A program made the position numbers and the translations under genes. A stretch of 64,000 nucleotides of DNA from Eimeria necatrix (Eukaryota; Apicomplexa; Conoidasida; Eucoccidiorida; Eimeriidae), in the NCBI RefSeq assembly GCF_000499385.1, contig NW_013652080.1:1-64000 (forward strand). The letters are read 5' to 3'. Below, piece after piece: positions 25,848-44,600 of this stretch. The stretch's first letter is position 1, and each line of letters opens with the position of its first letter. A model generated the notes under the pieces. The model was not told the origin of the DNA, did not search any database, and was given only the letters and a program-made list of their open reading frames with translations.

Positions 25848-26824
25848 CACTCTAAAGTTTATTTTTAGTTTCGTTGCTGTTTAAAAAACCCTGAGTAAAT
25901 AAGCAAAGCTCCTTGCATCGCGCATTGGGTTGGCCGGGGGTTCAACGATCTGTTTGTGCATCGTTGTCTTTTTATCATCCTACCCTACGTTTTTTTAGGT
26001 GCGTCAGTGTCTGTCTTTCTGTGTCAGTCCTTTTCTGTTTCCCCCTCTGCCTATGTATCTCCCTCTGTGTGTTTGATTTTCCGTCTTCGTTTCCTGCCAC
26101 TTTTAGTGGGCAGAGACATGACGCAGACTCAAACGAACCCACTCAAACACAGAGAGGTGCAAATAAGCGCGACCAAATGGAAAACATACTCGAATAAATA
26201 GTATGGAAGGCAATTTGCAATCCGAGGAGCTGCCTTCATGGGGAAGAGAACGTGGCACGGGGCAAGTAAACAAGAAGAGAAAGAGAGGCGAGAAAGAGAG
26301 GCGAAGACAGAAATAGAGGCACAAGCAGAGGCAGGAACTGTGGAGATAACTAAATGCAGACACAGAGGCAGGGACAGGTTCCGGCACGGATAGAACAGAA
26401 TAGTGGAAATTGGATGCTCGGACAGACGGATAGGACAGATGCAGGAGAGGCACAAGCAACTGATAAATATATAGTTGCCGAGCTCCTTTAGTGAGGGGCT
26501 GGGAACACACACGGTATTGCATATAGGACAGAAAAGTACGCGATCAGTAGGCCACCAACTGAAAGAGCAGCATGGCCGAAGTGCCCATGCACAGAAAGCA
26601 CATGCTGGTTTCAAAAGCGGTCTGTAGTACTTGTAGGACATTTGTGGATCGAAACTGCTTGAATAACAAGTAGCATTGGCAGGTGCTAATGGCGTGACAT
26701 AGGCAATTCGCAGTCATTACACTAAGGGGCAAATACTCGATAGGGGACTTTGCGGTACGTAGGTACATAAAATCAAACGAAGAGGCTAGCAGTTGAAGAT
26801 GATGAAGTACATGCAAAACGAAAA
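25848..26824. other. Convergent intergenic region
   Basis: It separates the stop codons of the DCAF5-like gene (+) and GluRS (-). The + strand is strongly purine-rich at about 26200-26400 (GAGAAGAGAAAGAG-type runs), so the GluRS sense strand is pyrimidine-rich there, like the introns of this window. This may mean that the GluRS transcript or a 3' UTR intron extends here. No exon was recognised. Confidence 0.5.
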
Positions 26825-31403
<4,579 letters not shown>

Positions 31404-31760
31404 TCATCTTACTATTGTCCAATTTGAGTTGAAATAAGCATGCGGATTTCACTAAATAGCGTTGCCTTGGCAACAACGGCCAGGTGCAGTTGATCGAGCT
31501 CAGGCTTCGAATACAAAGCCCGCAGAGACCCCATGGGAAGGCCCCTCCTGGTGTCATGCTGGCTCCACGAAGTCCGTGGAGTCCTTTGTCATTTCAGCTT
31601 CTTTCTAAACGTGCCACGCATTTTTCGCCCCGACACTTGGTTTCTCAACTTCGGCTAGTTCGCACAGAGAGAAATTCTCTTCTCACAGTAACGCTGCTCT
31701 CTCTTACACATCTGCCTTACGTAGTGGCGTACGTGTCTATGCTTTTGCATAATATCGTAA

Positions 31761-32603
31761 TTATATTCGTATAGAAATAGGTGGTCTTCGCCTTTTCAAA
31801 CCGAGAGCTGCGCCTGCAGAGATTACAACCATACAACTTCCCAGCAAGCCGTCAAGTGGCCGCTCCTCTGCTTCTGCCGTCGCATACCGAGACCTACACT
31901 CTATGTCGTGTGGCTGTATTCGTGGACCCAAGATCCTGTAGGCTGTCTCTTTAAGCCTTGACCCCACTCCCTGATTCGTCTTGTCTTGCGCCCGCTTTAC
32001 CTTAATGGTCCCAAAGGGTACTTCATAAAGTGCCCCCTGACAAGAACTAACCAGCTGACTGGATGAAACTGTTTCCTTCAATTTAGCTGAACCAAGGATC
32101 TCTATAGTTAGCGCAGCTCTCGAAGTGTTTATTTGCTGGCTAGCGAAGACGCCACTCAATACTGGTTCCAAGAGCACCATGGCTTGCTGTATAGCCAAAC
32201 TATGCGCATCACCAGGTCTCGGTAACCAGGTGATAGCTGACAGCAAGTCTTCGGCTCCCACTTCTCCATTGCTACTGGAATTCCTGATGTATCCACATTA
32301 CTTGCGTCATGAATCAATAGTTGTGGTTCTTTCCTTTGCGTTTGTTTTTCTTTGTCTTTCCTTAAAGCACGGCTAATCACTGCATGCAAAGCTATCTGTT
32401 GAGCTGTTTTCGCCGTTACGCATTGCGGCGGTGAGGAAGGAGAGGGTCCCCAAGTTACAAGCAAAAGTGCTGTGGAGGTTCGCGTGTTGCTGCTGCACCT
32501 GACGCAGCAGCAGCAGAAAAAGCGTGCGCAAATCGAAGTTTAGACCTGGCATACACGCAAACACAGGCAAAAAAATTAATACATATGATAGATATGTGGT
32601 CAT
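31761..32603 (-). CDS. Unresolved small gene between PWP2 and GluRS
   Basis: A possible 5' exon starts at ATG 32603 with a signal-peptide-like stretch (YLSYVLIFLPVFACMPG). A possible 3' exon is open from about 32290 to a stop at 31761 and encodes about 165 residues beginning VGAEDLLSAITWLPRPGD and ending in a hydrophobic LLGSCMVVISAGAALGL followed by a basic tail. A second frame between them (QIALHAVISRALRKD, about 32460-32270) is also open. I could not find splice sites that join these frames in phase, so the model is open: a short gene with missed introns, a frameshifted relic, or chance frames. No family was recognised. Confidence 0.3.
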
Positions 32604-32616
32604 GTATGGTTCACGT

Positions 32617-32684
32617 GTAGAAGTTTTGGGGCAGAGCCCGCTGTGGCAATGTAGAAGTTTTGGGGCAGAGCCCGCTGTGGCAAC
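32617..32684. repeat. 34-bp tandem duplication
   Basis: Exact tandem copies at 32617-32650 and 32651-32684, each containing GTAGAAGTTTTGGGGCAGAG. It lies between the proposed PWP2 stop codon and the start of the small unresolved locus, so it could sit in the latter's promoter. Confidence 0.9.
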
Positions 32685-32807
32685 AGGACATTATCGCAGG
32701 CTTTGGCTGGGAAAAGTAGCTATCATTCAGTATTTTGGAATTACTAGACAGGCGCGAGAATGCATTAGCCCTTCTTGCACTTTGGCTTTGTCCATGGCCG
32801 TCGCCTT

Positions 32808-35800
32808 CTACACTCGCTTTCCCCCACTGCCTACCCAGGTCTCCTAGAGCACAAAAAAAGAGAAAAAGCAGCTATGGTAATGTTATCAGAGCCAAGTATA
32901 CGTCTACTCATAAGGATATATGCACACATGAGTGAATGTCCAAGGATTAAGAAGTTCCTAACATAGGTGCAGGATATGTTGACAATCGTGCATATATGCA
33001 AAAGTGTACATACAGTTTTTCCCCAAATATCCTGAACTATCCCCAGCGTCCTCAAAACTGTTCTACATGAACTCATGAGGAAGCGCTCGCAACAGCGTTT
33101 AGCACCTCGTCTCCACATCACAGTCTACCGAAAATGCAGGTGGACAATTACGTAGCTCTGGCTTCCTCACCAGATAGCAACCTGGAGCCAGTTCTTGCAG
33201 CCTCCAGTCATAACAGCATGCAGTTAATTGCGATTAGTTAGTCAGCTAGCTACGGGCCTATGTGAACGTCGCTTGCTGAGTAGACAGCTGGCTATTCGCG
33301 TGTACTTACCCTGGAACACGTGCATGTGTAGCTTGAGCACGCAACTGAGCCAAAGTAGATGGAACTGAATATGTCTTGTGCCCAATCGAGCATCCGTAGA
33401 CAAGAGAGTTTGCAGGAAAAAAAGAAGAGAGGGCAATAAAGCTGCAGACAGACTGCTGCACACCAAAGGCACTGAGGCAGCTGGAATGTGCTCGTACACA
33501 CATAGCAGCGTCGGCCTGTTGTTGGCAACCAGCGCCAACAGGAAAGCCTGAAGTGCATAGGCAGTGCATACAAACACGAAGGTTGTGCAGCTAGCTAAGG
33601 CTAGTGCTGGCTATTCGTAACTAGCTTGAAGTTCCTCTGCATAGCAAGGCCGCTAGCTAGATGCTGTTGGAAGTTAGGTAAATAGCTGCAGGTAGTAGCT
33701 TCCGAGCACCTAAGCATGTATCAACAGAGATACAGACGGCAACGAAGATAAAAAAGAGAAGACGCAGGCGGAAACTGGAGGGGAAAGGCACACATAGGTG
33801 CTTCCAAACAGAATAAAGGCAAAAGGATAGGGACAGACAAGAAAAAGAGGACATCCCTAAGGCGCGAGGAGCCCTAATAAAAACAGCCGAAGCCCTCAAA
33901 TCTTTACGTCTATATGCACCTTGGCGTATTCTTCATTATGTAAAGCCTTCGCTATATTCGATGTTGTGACGTTTTTTGTCAGGAACGGGAGAGACATGCC
34001 GGTCTCTGTTACGCCGTAGTTGCCCAGAATCCCACCCTATTAACAGAAAACAAGGGTTATTACTTTCACTAGATAGCTACTAAATGCATATGAAAAGTCG
34101 TGGGAAGACAGAAACACTGCTGATAAGGCCACAAGGGGCAGAGATAGATGAGCAGGACGAGGGAATAAATAGCTGTCAGGAAATAAAGCAAAGCAAAACG
34201 CACGAGGCAGAAGACAGCACAAGAAGTGGTAGGCAAAAAACGAGTCGAAAGGAAAGCCAGAATTAAAAAAGCGTAGACACATAACCAGAACACAGCAAGC
34301 AGGGATAACAAAGATTCCACCCACAAATAAATCTATGCTGTAGATATAGAGCCCATGGGACGTAGCGACGGCAAAGGCTCTGCTGTCAGATGAAAAGCCA
34401 ACAAAATTGACGTTAAAAAGGTAGGCGTTCTTAGACGCCAGCTCCCCGCTCATGACCCCAGGCAAGGAGCGGTGCTGCAATGCAAACAAACAAAAAAATA
34501 GTCCATAAACGGATAGTCGACGCTTCGTAACCAATACAAGGAGGGAAGAACGAATGGAGGTTAAAAAGGAACAGTACTTGCCAACAAAGCAAACGTATCG
34601 AACAACAGCAAAAAGCCGCGGGGACGGAGAGTGAACGCGAAGCCCCGCCAACTGCCATTATTAGGGATTAGGGCTGCACGGATAAGGCGTGCGGAGATGC
34701 TTGAAAAGGCTCACATTACGGATTCTTTTTCGTTCTCTTTCTCCCTCAATGAAGTCGTCATCAATGTCCGACAGGTCGTACTCCTGGATTGGAGTGCCTA
34801 TAAAAAAGGGCGTTCAGTCCTTGACCGTAGACCCTACATCTTCAACCCTCAGCATGTAATGCTAAGTCCTGTATTATGATTCACGTGCATCTCAGGCGGC
34901 CAAAGAGCTACCGATGCGTTTACAACTTCGCAGTGTCCGGAATCCGGCTTAGCCGCAAGAAGATACTCTTCAAGGCATCTACAAAGTACGAATCACAATG
35001 GCTTAGGGTTCGGTTTTTCTGCCTACTTACCATCGTCAGCTATAAATTTGGAGTTGAGTTCCCTTCGTATTCCATCTAGTAGTCTATTATTCGTCAAAAC
35101 AAAAACGGAAAGGAGAGACCCTCCAGCAACTTGGTAGAGAAAAACTTTGTTTGTTTGTTTACTTGCAATTAGCAGCATAGAACCAGAAGAAGAAAATGAC
35201 AAAGATGTAACGGCGCAGTTCAAGTCCAAGCCGGCCACCAAACCCATCACGCGCTGCATGCAAAACAGCGGTATCAGCAGTCTGAGGAAGATAGTCGCGA
35301 GAGAAAAAGAGGAAAGTAAGTAGGTATACATCGGCGTGTCTAAAACAAGGCAAATGTGCCCAGAAAAAAAAAACAGGGGGGCACGGTAAATTGATCTACA
35401 AGCCTAAAATCTAGGCCGTAATGCTTTATCAACCCTGGCCGCAACCCAAGCCGATAAGAATTCTAAAGTGCTCCCACAAGTATCCTGTTGTTTTCAATCC
35501 CTCAAATTCGGACTGACTTTGATAAAAGGGCTTAAGGTTTGGCTGTAGTCTTTGGCCTTACCTTCTTCTCTTTCGTTGCCCATGCGTTCTTCGCAACTCT
35601 GTCTGTAATCTTCCTCCCTCCCTGTATATCTCGTAGGCATTCAATCGTGCTGATCGGCCCATCTGCTCCTAAAAATGAGTCAAAAAGGCAGACACGGCCC
35701 CCGTCGCCTCCCACAGCGAGCAAACCCCGACCGTGTGGGTCGAAAGCCAGGCACAGTACTGTGCCCGGTTGCTGGATGGTTTCAGGGGCTCCCCCACGGC

Positions 35801-38800
35801 TGCGGCGTCCCAAGATGTCCCACAGCTGCACAAGAATCCGCAACTCCAAACCTTTCCCTGGACCTTATACACCCAGGACTAGCCAGTAAATGTTATGCCA
35901 AGACAACAGGTGCGAATTAGCACAAATTAACAGTTGTGCATAAGCGGAATAGTGATACAGGTACGCATACACACACGTAAACACACAACTATATGCATTA
36001 CTATGTACATGCGCATCTACAGATATAGATATAAACGCATATGTAAATATGAATGCATACAGGCAAATACGTATGTGCATACACACGTTCGTGTAGATAT
36101 TAGTCTATTCTGCTTCTCAGTAGCTATTATACCTCACCTTAACCGATTTGTCCCAACTGCCTGATGCTAAAATCCCCTGTCTGTCCGGGTGGGGATGGAA
36201 AGCGAGAGCTACGACAGGCGCCTCGTGGCCCTGCAGTTCCTCGAGTAGCTTAGCTGTGCGTACACTCCAAACGAAGACTGAATAACAGCTACCTTGAGCC
36301 CCTGCCACCACCAACTCTCCCCCACTGTCGACAGCCACAGAAGTGAACTGTACGCTGCTGTCCAAGTAGCTCCCAGGGGACCCTCCTGGACCCGCAAAGC
36401 CCATTGTTGCAGCAGCTGCGCTACGAGCAGTGTACACCCTGAAAAAATAGATGCACAGACGGACCAGCGCCTATATACATTGATTTCAAAAACGGTGGAC
36501 ATACAGCTGGATGCGGTAAACGCACATTCCTCTGTATGGAGTGCGTGCACGAGGAGACCCGCATGTCTACAAGCATCTACATGCATATGCACACATACAA
36601 TACGCACGTAATATACACAATGATACAAAACACATACATAGACGCATTTAATTGAGTCTACTTGGAAAACAGGCCTCTGCAGAGCCTCAGTCGATTTCCA
36701 CAGCTTATCACTTGTCAGTTGGGAAATTTGGGCCAGGTTTTGCAGCTACAGCTTTAGGACATGGTATGTACCTGAAGGGTTTGAGCCTGAGAAGGTCCAT
36801 TCCCTGCACTGTGCCATCTAGCGACGCTGAGAAAAGCAAATTACCAGAAGGAGAAAAGCATATATCTGTAACAGCTGCAGCGTGAGCAGCAAATGTGCAG
36901 AGGCAGAAACCCCTCTCGCCGTCCCAAACCTTAACCCTGCCGTCACTACTGCCAGTAGCCAACAGTCCCGGGCTGGAGCCCAGGCCCAAAGAAGTCCCTG
37001 CAGAGCCCCCCGAAGCTCCCACTGACGCCCCTGAGGAAAGCCCCTGGCCCGTGCGGGACCCTATTCTGTGGCTGCCAGCTGCTGCAGCATCAGCTGCAGG
37101 AGAAAACGCCAAGCATAGCATGCCTTGTTGATGGCTCTGCTGCTTCAAAACGAATGTTTCGCTCCTCCACTCCCAGACAAGTAAAGTGCTGCTTTCTGCA
37201 GCAGCTGCTGCTACCCACTCCCCGTCGTAAGACAGGCACACGCTGTCTAACGAGCTGACCCCAAATGACAGCTTAACAACAGCTCCCAAGTCAGGCAAAG
37301 TATACAGCTGAAAGACACCTCCCGTAAACCCAATCAGAAGGTACTGGGGTGGGGCGTGGGCCCCTCGCAGGCCCTCCTGGGAGTTCACGGGGCGGCCCGA
37401 GGGGGGCCCCGTGTACCTGTAGTACGGGGATAGGTTTGTGGCAGCGCGGGAAACCTTCTGCCCTGGCTGTTGATTGCAGTAGGCCTTTTGTTCCATCTTC
37501 CACAAGCCCTTGGTGTAATCAATGAGGTGGTAGAATTCCACGGAGTCAGCAACTGTGGGCGTGCTCGCTTCTCCGCTTGCTTCTTTTTCTTTCACTTTTG
37601 CTTTTGCTTTCGACTGTGAGGCCTCCTGCTTCTCTCGCTCGCGGCGTTGATTGAAGTAATCTGGGTTGATTGGACGAGCTGCGTTTTTTAACTTGAAATC
37701 CTTTTCATATTCTGCATTTGCTTCAGTTTCTTCTTGAGCCTCTTCCAATGAACGCCATACCCAGGTAATGATGCAGCCCTCTCTGTTGACAGAATAAATA
37801 CGCGTAAGACATGAGGAGAAACAAACGAACTTCAATTCGTGACGGTGAGATAGGAATGCAGAAGGAATGAAAGCAGCATCTCCCGCTGCTGCTGCTGCCT
37901 CTTCTGTCCCTGCTGCTGCAGCGGTTGCTGCTGCTGCAGCTGCAGCTGCAGATGTTTGTCCGCCCCATTTACCGCGAGCTCGCCATAGCCTAACTGTGCA
38001 GTCTTGGGACCCCGAAACAAGGTGAAGAGAATCAGGGCTCCAGGAGAGACAAGTAATGAGTTGTTGGTGTAAAGTGAACGATGTCAGTAGGTGCAGCTGG
38101 TAGTTCGTGTCGGCACTGGGAGAGTGCCAGAGCTGTACGTACAGCCCAAAGACAAGAAAGAAAAGAGAGTCAGGAAATAGGCGAGAGGCCAGCAGGCAGA
38201 AAAATAAAATGAGACAAACTAAACACATGGGGCGGACCAAAAGCGGCGGAAAGCAGAGAGATGAAGAAGTATAAAAACATAGATTTCCAGAGAGAAGGGT
38301 ATTGTACAAAGAAAAGAAAATGGCTTGGGAAGAAAGAGATGTGAGGAGAGAAACTGACAGAAGGGGACAGGACTGGGACAGCAAAATGGCAGGATATGGA
38401 AGAAGAAAACGGATTATACAGGACTGAGACAGTAAAATGCCAGGATAAGGACGAAGACGAAAGCGGATACTAAAGAAATACTGAGATAAAAATCAGATGT
38501 AGCACTGGAGCGGCAGAAACAGGCCTAAAGGGAATGAAGAGACAGAAAGATACAGACAAAGAGACTCGCTAAAGGATAAACATAAATGAAGCACCGAAAC
38601 AGGGACAAAAATGGCATCAGCTCGATCAGCTCTGCATTTACCTGGATGCTTCTTCCGCAGGCAACGGCGAAGAGAGCATCGTCAGGCGAGAAGGCAGCAG
38701 CAGTAACCAAGTGCTGCTGTTTTTGCTGCTGCCACCTAATTTTACTAGTTGTGTTGCTTTTAAATCGGATACGATTAAGAACATTCCCCTTGGCCAGATT

Positions 38801-39157
38801 TATTACCAACCCTTGCCCATGCACGTCAATACTGATGGCTAGCTGGCTGTCCGACCGAATGCAGAAGTGCATGATGTCTACTAAACCCTCAAACGGGTAG
38901 GTGTGGACCGCGCTGCTGCTGCCGCTGCTGCTGCTAGTTTCGCCGTCATTTTCGGCGGGAACAGATAAATCGAAAGCCCTTTTGCTGCCGACGCTGCTGC
39001 TGCTGGTGGCAGGGTTAGGAGTCGCATCTAGCGTATAACGGCAAACGCGGTTGCTGCTGGGGACGAAGAGGGACGCGCCCTTGCGGTCGAATGCCAGCTG
39101 GGCCTGGCTGCAGCTGAAGGGAGCGCCCAGCAGGTTGCTAAACTTGTAATTAAACAT
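32808..39157 (-). CDS. PWP2: PWP2 / UTP1, WD40 component of the small-subunit processome, 11 exons
   Basis: Minus-strand exons: 39157-38642, 38132-36772, 36438-36138, 35825-35562, 35253-35031, 34797-34715, 34474-34325, 34036-33920, 33547-33310, then tentatively 33105-33014 and 32843-32808; 1126 residues. It opens with MFNYKFSNLLGAPF, as PWP2 does. Later landmarks are CLSWSPDSLHLVSGSQDCTV, LLVWEWRSETFVLKQQSH, LLATGSSDGRVKVWDGERGF, FSASLDGTV, VDSGGELVVAGAQGS, ILASGSWDKSVKLWDILG, RRELNSKF, HRSLPGVMSGELAS, HGLYIYSIDLF and the C-terminal helix RHIQFHLLWLSCVLKLHMH. PWP2 is a scaffold of the UTP-B complex, needed for U3 snoRNA-dependent 18S rRNA processing in the nucleolus (family knowledge). Exon 2 carries Ala and Gly/Ser inserts. 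The last two exons fit phase but match the family poorly, so the true C-terminus may differ. Confidence 0.93.
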
Positions 39158-41673
39158 TTTCGAGCCTTAAGCCCTGAATCGAAAGCCCTTAGCCCTAAAC
39201 CGTCATTCGGAGCAGTGGGGAGGGAGGAGCGCGCTAGAGAAGGAGGTGAAGCTTTAGCACTGTTTCTTTTAGCCTAGGCCAGTGTAAACAAACAAAGCGA
39301 AACTGAATTGTAATTTCAGCGGAAGAGAAAGGAAAACAACTAACCATAGGCGTGTGGGGAATCGATGAGGCCTTCCGCTGCACTGGGCAGGCGTGGGGTG
39401 TTCAAACACCTGAACCTTCTGGCCAGGAAATTCAAATCCATGAAGTGCCCGTAATTCGGGTGATAGAAGATAGGCAAAAATATATAGATCGTAGTCCAGA
39501 TAACTCGAACCTGATGGGACGGGGCTGCATGCAGCGTGTCACAGATATTGAAATGCAGAACATTAGTTTAAAACCCATTCAAATCAAGTGACACAGTTAA
39601 ATGCCAATTTTAAAAAAAAAATTTCAAGCATCTCCTAAGATACAGCAGAGAGATTAGCCCGAGAGAGGCCGTGGTTCGTGCCACAGCCAATTATGTAAGG
39701 TTACAAAAAAACGCGCGGCACCCCGGGCTAGCCTTCTTATCCATTGCTCTTTGATAGAACATCTCGCGTGCCCCTTAGGACTTACGAATATGAGTACAGA
39801 AGTGCACAGGCGTTTAAGTTCATGAACGACACCCTACTTCTGCCTTAAACAGGCGCAAGCATCGACAGAAATGGATGCAGCGGTAGAGCCACCAGGAGTT
39901 ATACAAACGTGTTTTTCAAGCCTCGTGTGCAATTTTTATGTGAGAAAGATTTTTGAAACGCAGAAGGCAGCCTCTATTAACTAGTTGTTGATCCATTCGT
40001 CTAACTTTCGCGCTAAGGGCACCTTGAACTGTAATATTCTTCTGCTTGAGTTGCAGTGCTCCGCGAAAAAACTTTGGCGTAATTTTTGTGGCGCTGACAC
40101 TGAGTTTCGACTTGATATGTAACTCTAAGTTGATGGACGAAAGCCAGGGAGAGCTGCGCCAGCTGGCCTGTGGGCCGGTGTGCCACAGGGACTTGTTACG
40201 CTCTTTGTTTAGCGTAACTTGTGGTCTCAGACGGCTTCTCTTTACATGGAATTCCCTTATCAGCGCTTTAGTGACCATAGCCAACACCCAAAACGCCTGC
40301 GAGAGCAACTGCAGGCACTAGTTACCATTTTATTATGTTGCTGTGGAAGACAGGCTGGTAGCCACTTTTGCCGAAGTGGAGAGAGGCTTACTCTGCATCA
40401 CATATCTTCCCTTTTGCTGTCCTGTATTGACCTTTTGTTTTCGCTCTGTGTCTGTCAAGCTTGCTTTGATTCGCTTGATAACTTTGCGCTTCGCTCTTTC
40501 ACATTCGCATCGGAATTCAGGCTTAAGGTGTATTCGATTACCTCGTTAGAGGTAGTGGTGTTGCTTCAAGTTAAGGACCATCGTAGATATCGCGGGGAGC
40601 CGTGTTAAGCAGCACATAATGTTGAAAATTGCCCGTTACTGGTCTCTTAGTCTTGTTGAGTCTTCGTCCTTTTAAGGGAGCGCCCGCACTAAACCACATT
40701 AGGCATATAAGTGACCCCACCCTCACTCCCGCTAGCCCGCAAGGAGGGATCTGTGGGTTAAAAGGCCGTTCGAATGTCAATTAAGTCCTTTTGCCAGTGG
40801 GAGGCACTGCTAGTCGGAAACAGCAGTATTCTCAGTTTCACCAACAGCATGGTGTTTGCGGACTCCGACGGATTCCAGAGGTGGGGCTCAGATGCCTACC
40901 TCTTCCCTGGTCTACGAGAAGCAGCTGGGGGCTACTTACGTTCCACTACATGAAGAGCAACTAGTGGCTCAGTATGAATTTCCACAAAAAATTCAGGTGC
41001 AAGTTGACTTGCTAGATTTGGCCTCCTACCGCAGTGGAGTGACACCGCAGTACACCATGCGCTCCACAGAAACATGCAGCGCTCGGAGTGAACCGATAAA
41101 TTATCGCATACGATATGGTCAGTAACATGCGGCTTAAGTCAGCAAATTTCTTGAAAATTAGTTTCGGTCTACCTCTGTCCTCTTCCCATACCAGAGGCTC
41201 CGGAGCGCCTCAGTTCAGGCCTCCAGCGCTCCAAAGCGGAAAGGAAAACGCCCTGCGCGAATTCGCTGCGACCTGTGCGGTGACTGCTCCGCACAGATTG
41301 CAGTCGCCGCATGCATAAAGAAGCCCCTATACACGGAAACAAAGCTACACTGCACTGTTCCACGTAGGGGCCTTGGTTGGCGTATGTGTAGTCGCAGGGC
41401 TGTGGGTCAGAGCCTGCACCATGTTAGTGCAGCCTCCCCAATACAAGGCTGCTGCAGTGTACATACACCGTGTTTTGAGGTGAGCGCCCACCTTGGTACA
41501 TGAAATAAAAGCAGTCTTTTATTTCTAGGAACAGAAATTCTCCGAAGGAAAAGAACAAAAGGGCAGCAGCGTACAACTGTGAAAAAAAGCAAGTGCTGCC
41601 GTCAAAGACCTAAATCATAAACTCTAAAACGTAAAACCTGAACGCCTAACCCCAAAGCCGACGCTCCATTGAA
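39158..41673. other. Region between PWP2 start and ABHD17-like gene stop
   Basis: It holds the PWP2 5' flank, with a degenerate telomere-like string (CCCTGAA / CCCTTAGCCCTAAA) at about 39168-39205. Two forward frames at about 40801-41125 overlap each other and are open for about 50 and 89 codons, without recognisable motifs or splice partners. A GTGTACATACACC element lies at about 41457-41469. No gene is supported. Confidence 0.5.
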
Positions 41674-44600
41674 CTAAGCGTTTGGCGGTGTTGCTGGCTC
41701 CTGCTCATTCCACTTAGAGCAGAACTTGAGAAAGGCAGAAATACGCTGGTAGTACTCGTCCTGAGCAGCCACAGCCCGAAACGCTTAGCCGAAAGCCCTA
41801 CAGCGAAGCTCTAACAGAAATTCCTAGGTACAAAGCTCTCGACCTTTAACTGAAAGACGCAATCTGGAAGTCGGCGTGACCCGCAATTCCAATGACTCCG
41901 CCCACACCCAAACAGCGATCACTACGGTCTCAATTCTGTACAGTCGCCTTCGGGCTTCTTGTTACGTTTCAAGGGTCTACAGTTTACGTTTTTTAGTTTT
42001 GCTGCTTACCCCTGTTCTGTGTTCAACGTCGTTGTGGTCCGCGTTAGGTATCCACCATGTCTGCACGCGGTTTTTCTGCATCTCTTTGTCTCTCTTTGGG
42101 GGTCCCTTGGGGGAACCATCTGCTTTGGAAGAAAGCAGGGGCGCTCTCAGTAAGCAGCGGTGGGGGGGACTCTCCTGCAGGTTGGCGTAGCGCGCGTCCG
42201 CCTCGCGGCAGGCTGCTTCTAGCTTCAAAGAATGAGAGAACGGCACCTGCAGCGAAAACAACTACAATTAAGACCATAAATTAGTGAATTAGAACTATGA
42301 AAGCAAAAAGTGAAGCCATTTGGGAAGGATGCTTGTGGGCAGGGTGCCGCTTGGGGCACCGTGGTCCCTTAGAGATCAGATAGCAGCAACAACGGGAAGT
42401 TACAAAAGGTGTACGTTTTGATGCCGCTGTAGCGGCAGCAGTTCAAAGTGGCATTCTTGCTTCTGTTTTTGCCGCAGATGCAGCAGCAGCAGGCTAAAAC
42501 TGCAGCAATGCCTGCTGCTGCTGCTGCTGCTAGTTCTGCCGCTGGATCTGCCGCTGTTGAACTGACCTGTCTGTCTAATCGACCATGAATGAGCAGCATG
42601 GGCACGTCGTAAACCTTCTTCAGTTTCTCTGCATTTTGGAATGCGTCGAACCAAGGGGCCTTCTCGATGTTGTGAATGAAGAGACGCAGACCTATACAAA
42701 ACATCAAGCCGTTAGCCCTATCTAAATTCCAGAGCCCGACGCAAAGAGTTGTACAACGGTATCCTTAAGCATAATCTTTAAGACCTAAGGTTGGGAGCAT
42801 GAACCCAAAAATACGAGCCCTTAGCTATGGGTTGCGTGCGCTAAGCAGTACTCCTTAGCATAAACCTAAATCCCTAAATCCTAGACCCTCAGCTCTGAAT
42901 CATACACCACAATCCTTGTGTTTACTGTTACCTGAAGCTATTGACGAGTGAAGAATAACTCCCCCCAGCCCCTTCTGCTTTCTCTTCGCCACGAAGTCGC
43001 AACACGGCCCAGAGCCAACGCTGTGCCCATACTGGTTGAACAGACACACAAAATACAACAAATGTACCGTGCATGCATTCACCGAGCAACATTACCACCC
43101 GAGAAACATACTTAAACGGTTTCGTTCACCAAAAGTGTCCTCTTCTAAAGGGCTATGTGCTCAGCAGCCCCTAATTCTCGTGTTCTTTCCGGTGCATTTA
43201 GTGCTTATGAGCTCTGCTCGGCTCAGCGCCTATGGCTAGGTTTAGGTTAAAGAGTTTACAAGAATGATATTCTTCGGCGGCACATTTAGTTCCTTAACAG
43301 CAAACGAGTAGACTGCCTTTATGTCTTTGTAGAGAGCAGCTTCAGTCGCTTTGCCGTCGCTCCACCCGTAGCCCGAGTAGTCGTAAGCCAGTACATTTAC
43401 CTGGCATCTGCATGTAAAACAAGTACACACAACAAACTTTGCATAGAATTATACAGCCAAGTTCATCTTTCACTTACACACTGACCAAAGAAGCCCAGTA
43501 ATCATATTCATTCAACCAACTTGTCGCTGAAATGACACACCGGCCGATGCGCTCTCCATCGCAGCACAAGACCACCGAAGCGCAAGAAACTAAAGCCTGC
43601 GCTTTAAATTTTGGGGCCTTCAGACTAGCAAATAGGCTTTGTAGCTTCCAATTATAGTTCGTGCCATGCAGTCTGCCTTTGTCAGACCTCGCCTACGGTC
43701 AGCTGTTCAAGTTTGGCGGTTTACTGCTTATGAACGCGTAGGATTAGTGAATTAGAGTCAACCGCTCGCGACGTGAGGTTTCTTGTTTACTCAGCCCGCA
43801 GCAAACCCGCTGGTGTTTTCCAAAAATACCAGCATCATCAAAATCACTGCTTCGAACCAGTGAAGTCTATGCTATAGGGTTTGGGGCTTTGGATTTACGC
43901 TCATCTCACCTGAAGCACATCCTGTAGTGCAGGCCAAACATGTGTCCTATATCGGTACTGTTACCATGTGAAAAAACGATCAAGAAACGATTCGTGAGCG
44001 CATATTCCTTTGCCTTGCTTTCTTGCGCATATTCTGGCGGCACTCCAGCAGTCGACCACAGCAGCACCGCAGCAAGCTGATGCTTCTTCCCGCGCCGGAT
44101 GTGGCAGACCTGAACCCTCTCAGGCAGCCGGTTGTGTTCCAGCAGCTGCTGTATGCTCTCTTGCCCCTCGCGGGGAGGCGGCCGCTGCTGCTGCTGCTCT
44201 GCTGGAGCAGTACCACGGAACCCACGGCCTGCTGTTGCCGCATTAAACACTTCCTGGATGTACAACTGGTCCCCCTGCAATGAATAGCCAGCGGGGAAGG
44301 GGGGATAGAAAGACAAACGACGCACAACGGAGGAACGGCAGCCCCTGAACAAGCCAGTTTGAAAGAAGCAGAACAAACACACAACACTACTCAGAAAAAG
44401 AGCACCAAAGATGAACGGGAAAACACGAAAAAGAAAACACAGAACAAAGCAGGATGAAAGTGAAAGGTGGAAAATTTGCTCTACAAAGGCAGGTGCAGAT
44501 GAGATGCAGCAGCAGTAGCAGCGAAAGCGAAGAAGTTGAAGCAGGAGGCGAAGCAGAGAGAGCGAGGGGATGCCACAAAGCAAACAAGGGGGAAGATGGG

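Noticed and set aside
40801..41125. Two overlapping + frames suggesting a broken gene
   Set aside because: Neither has a recognised motif or a splice partner, so there is no way to choose between chance and a relic.
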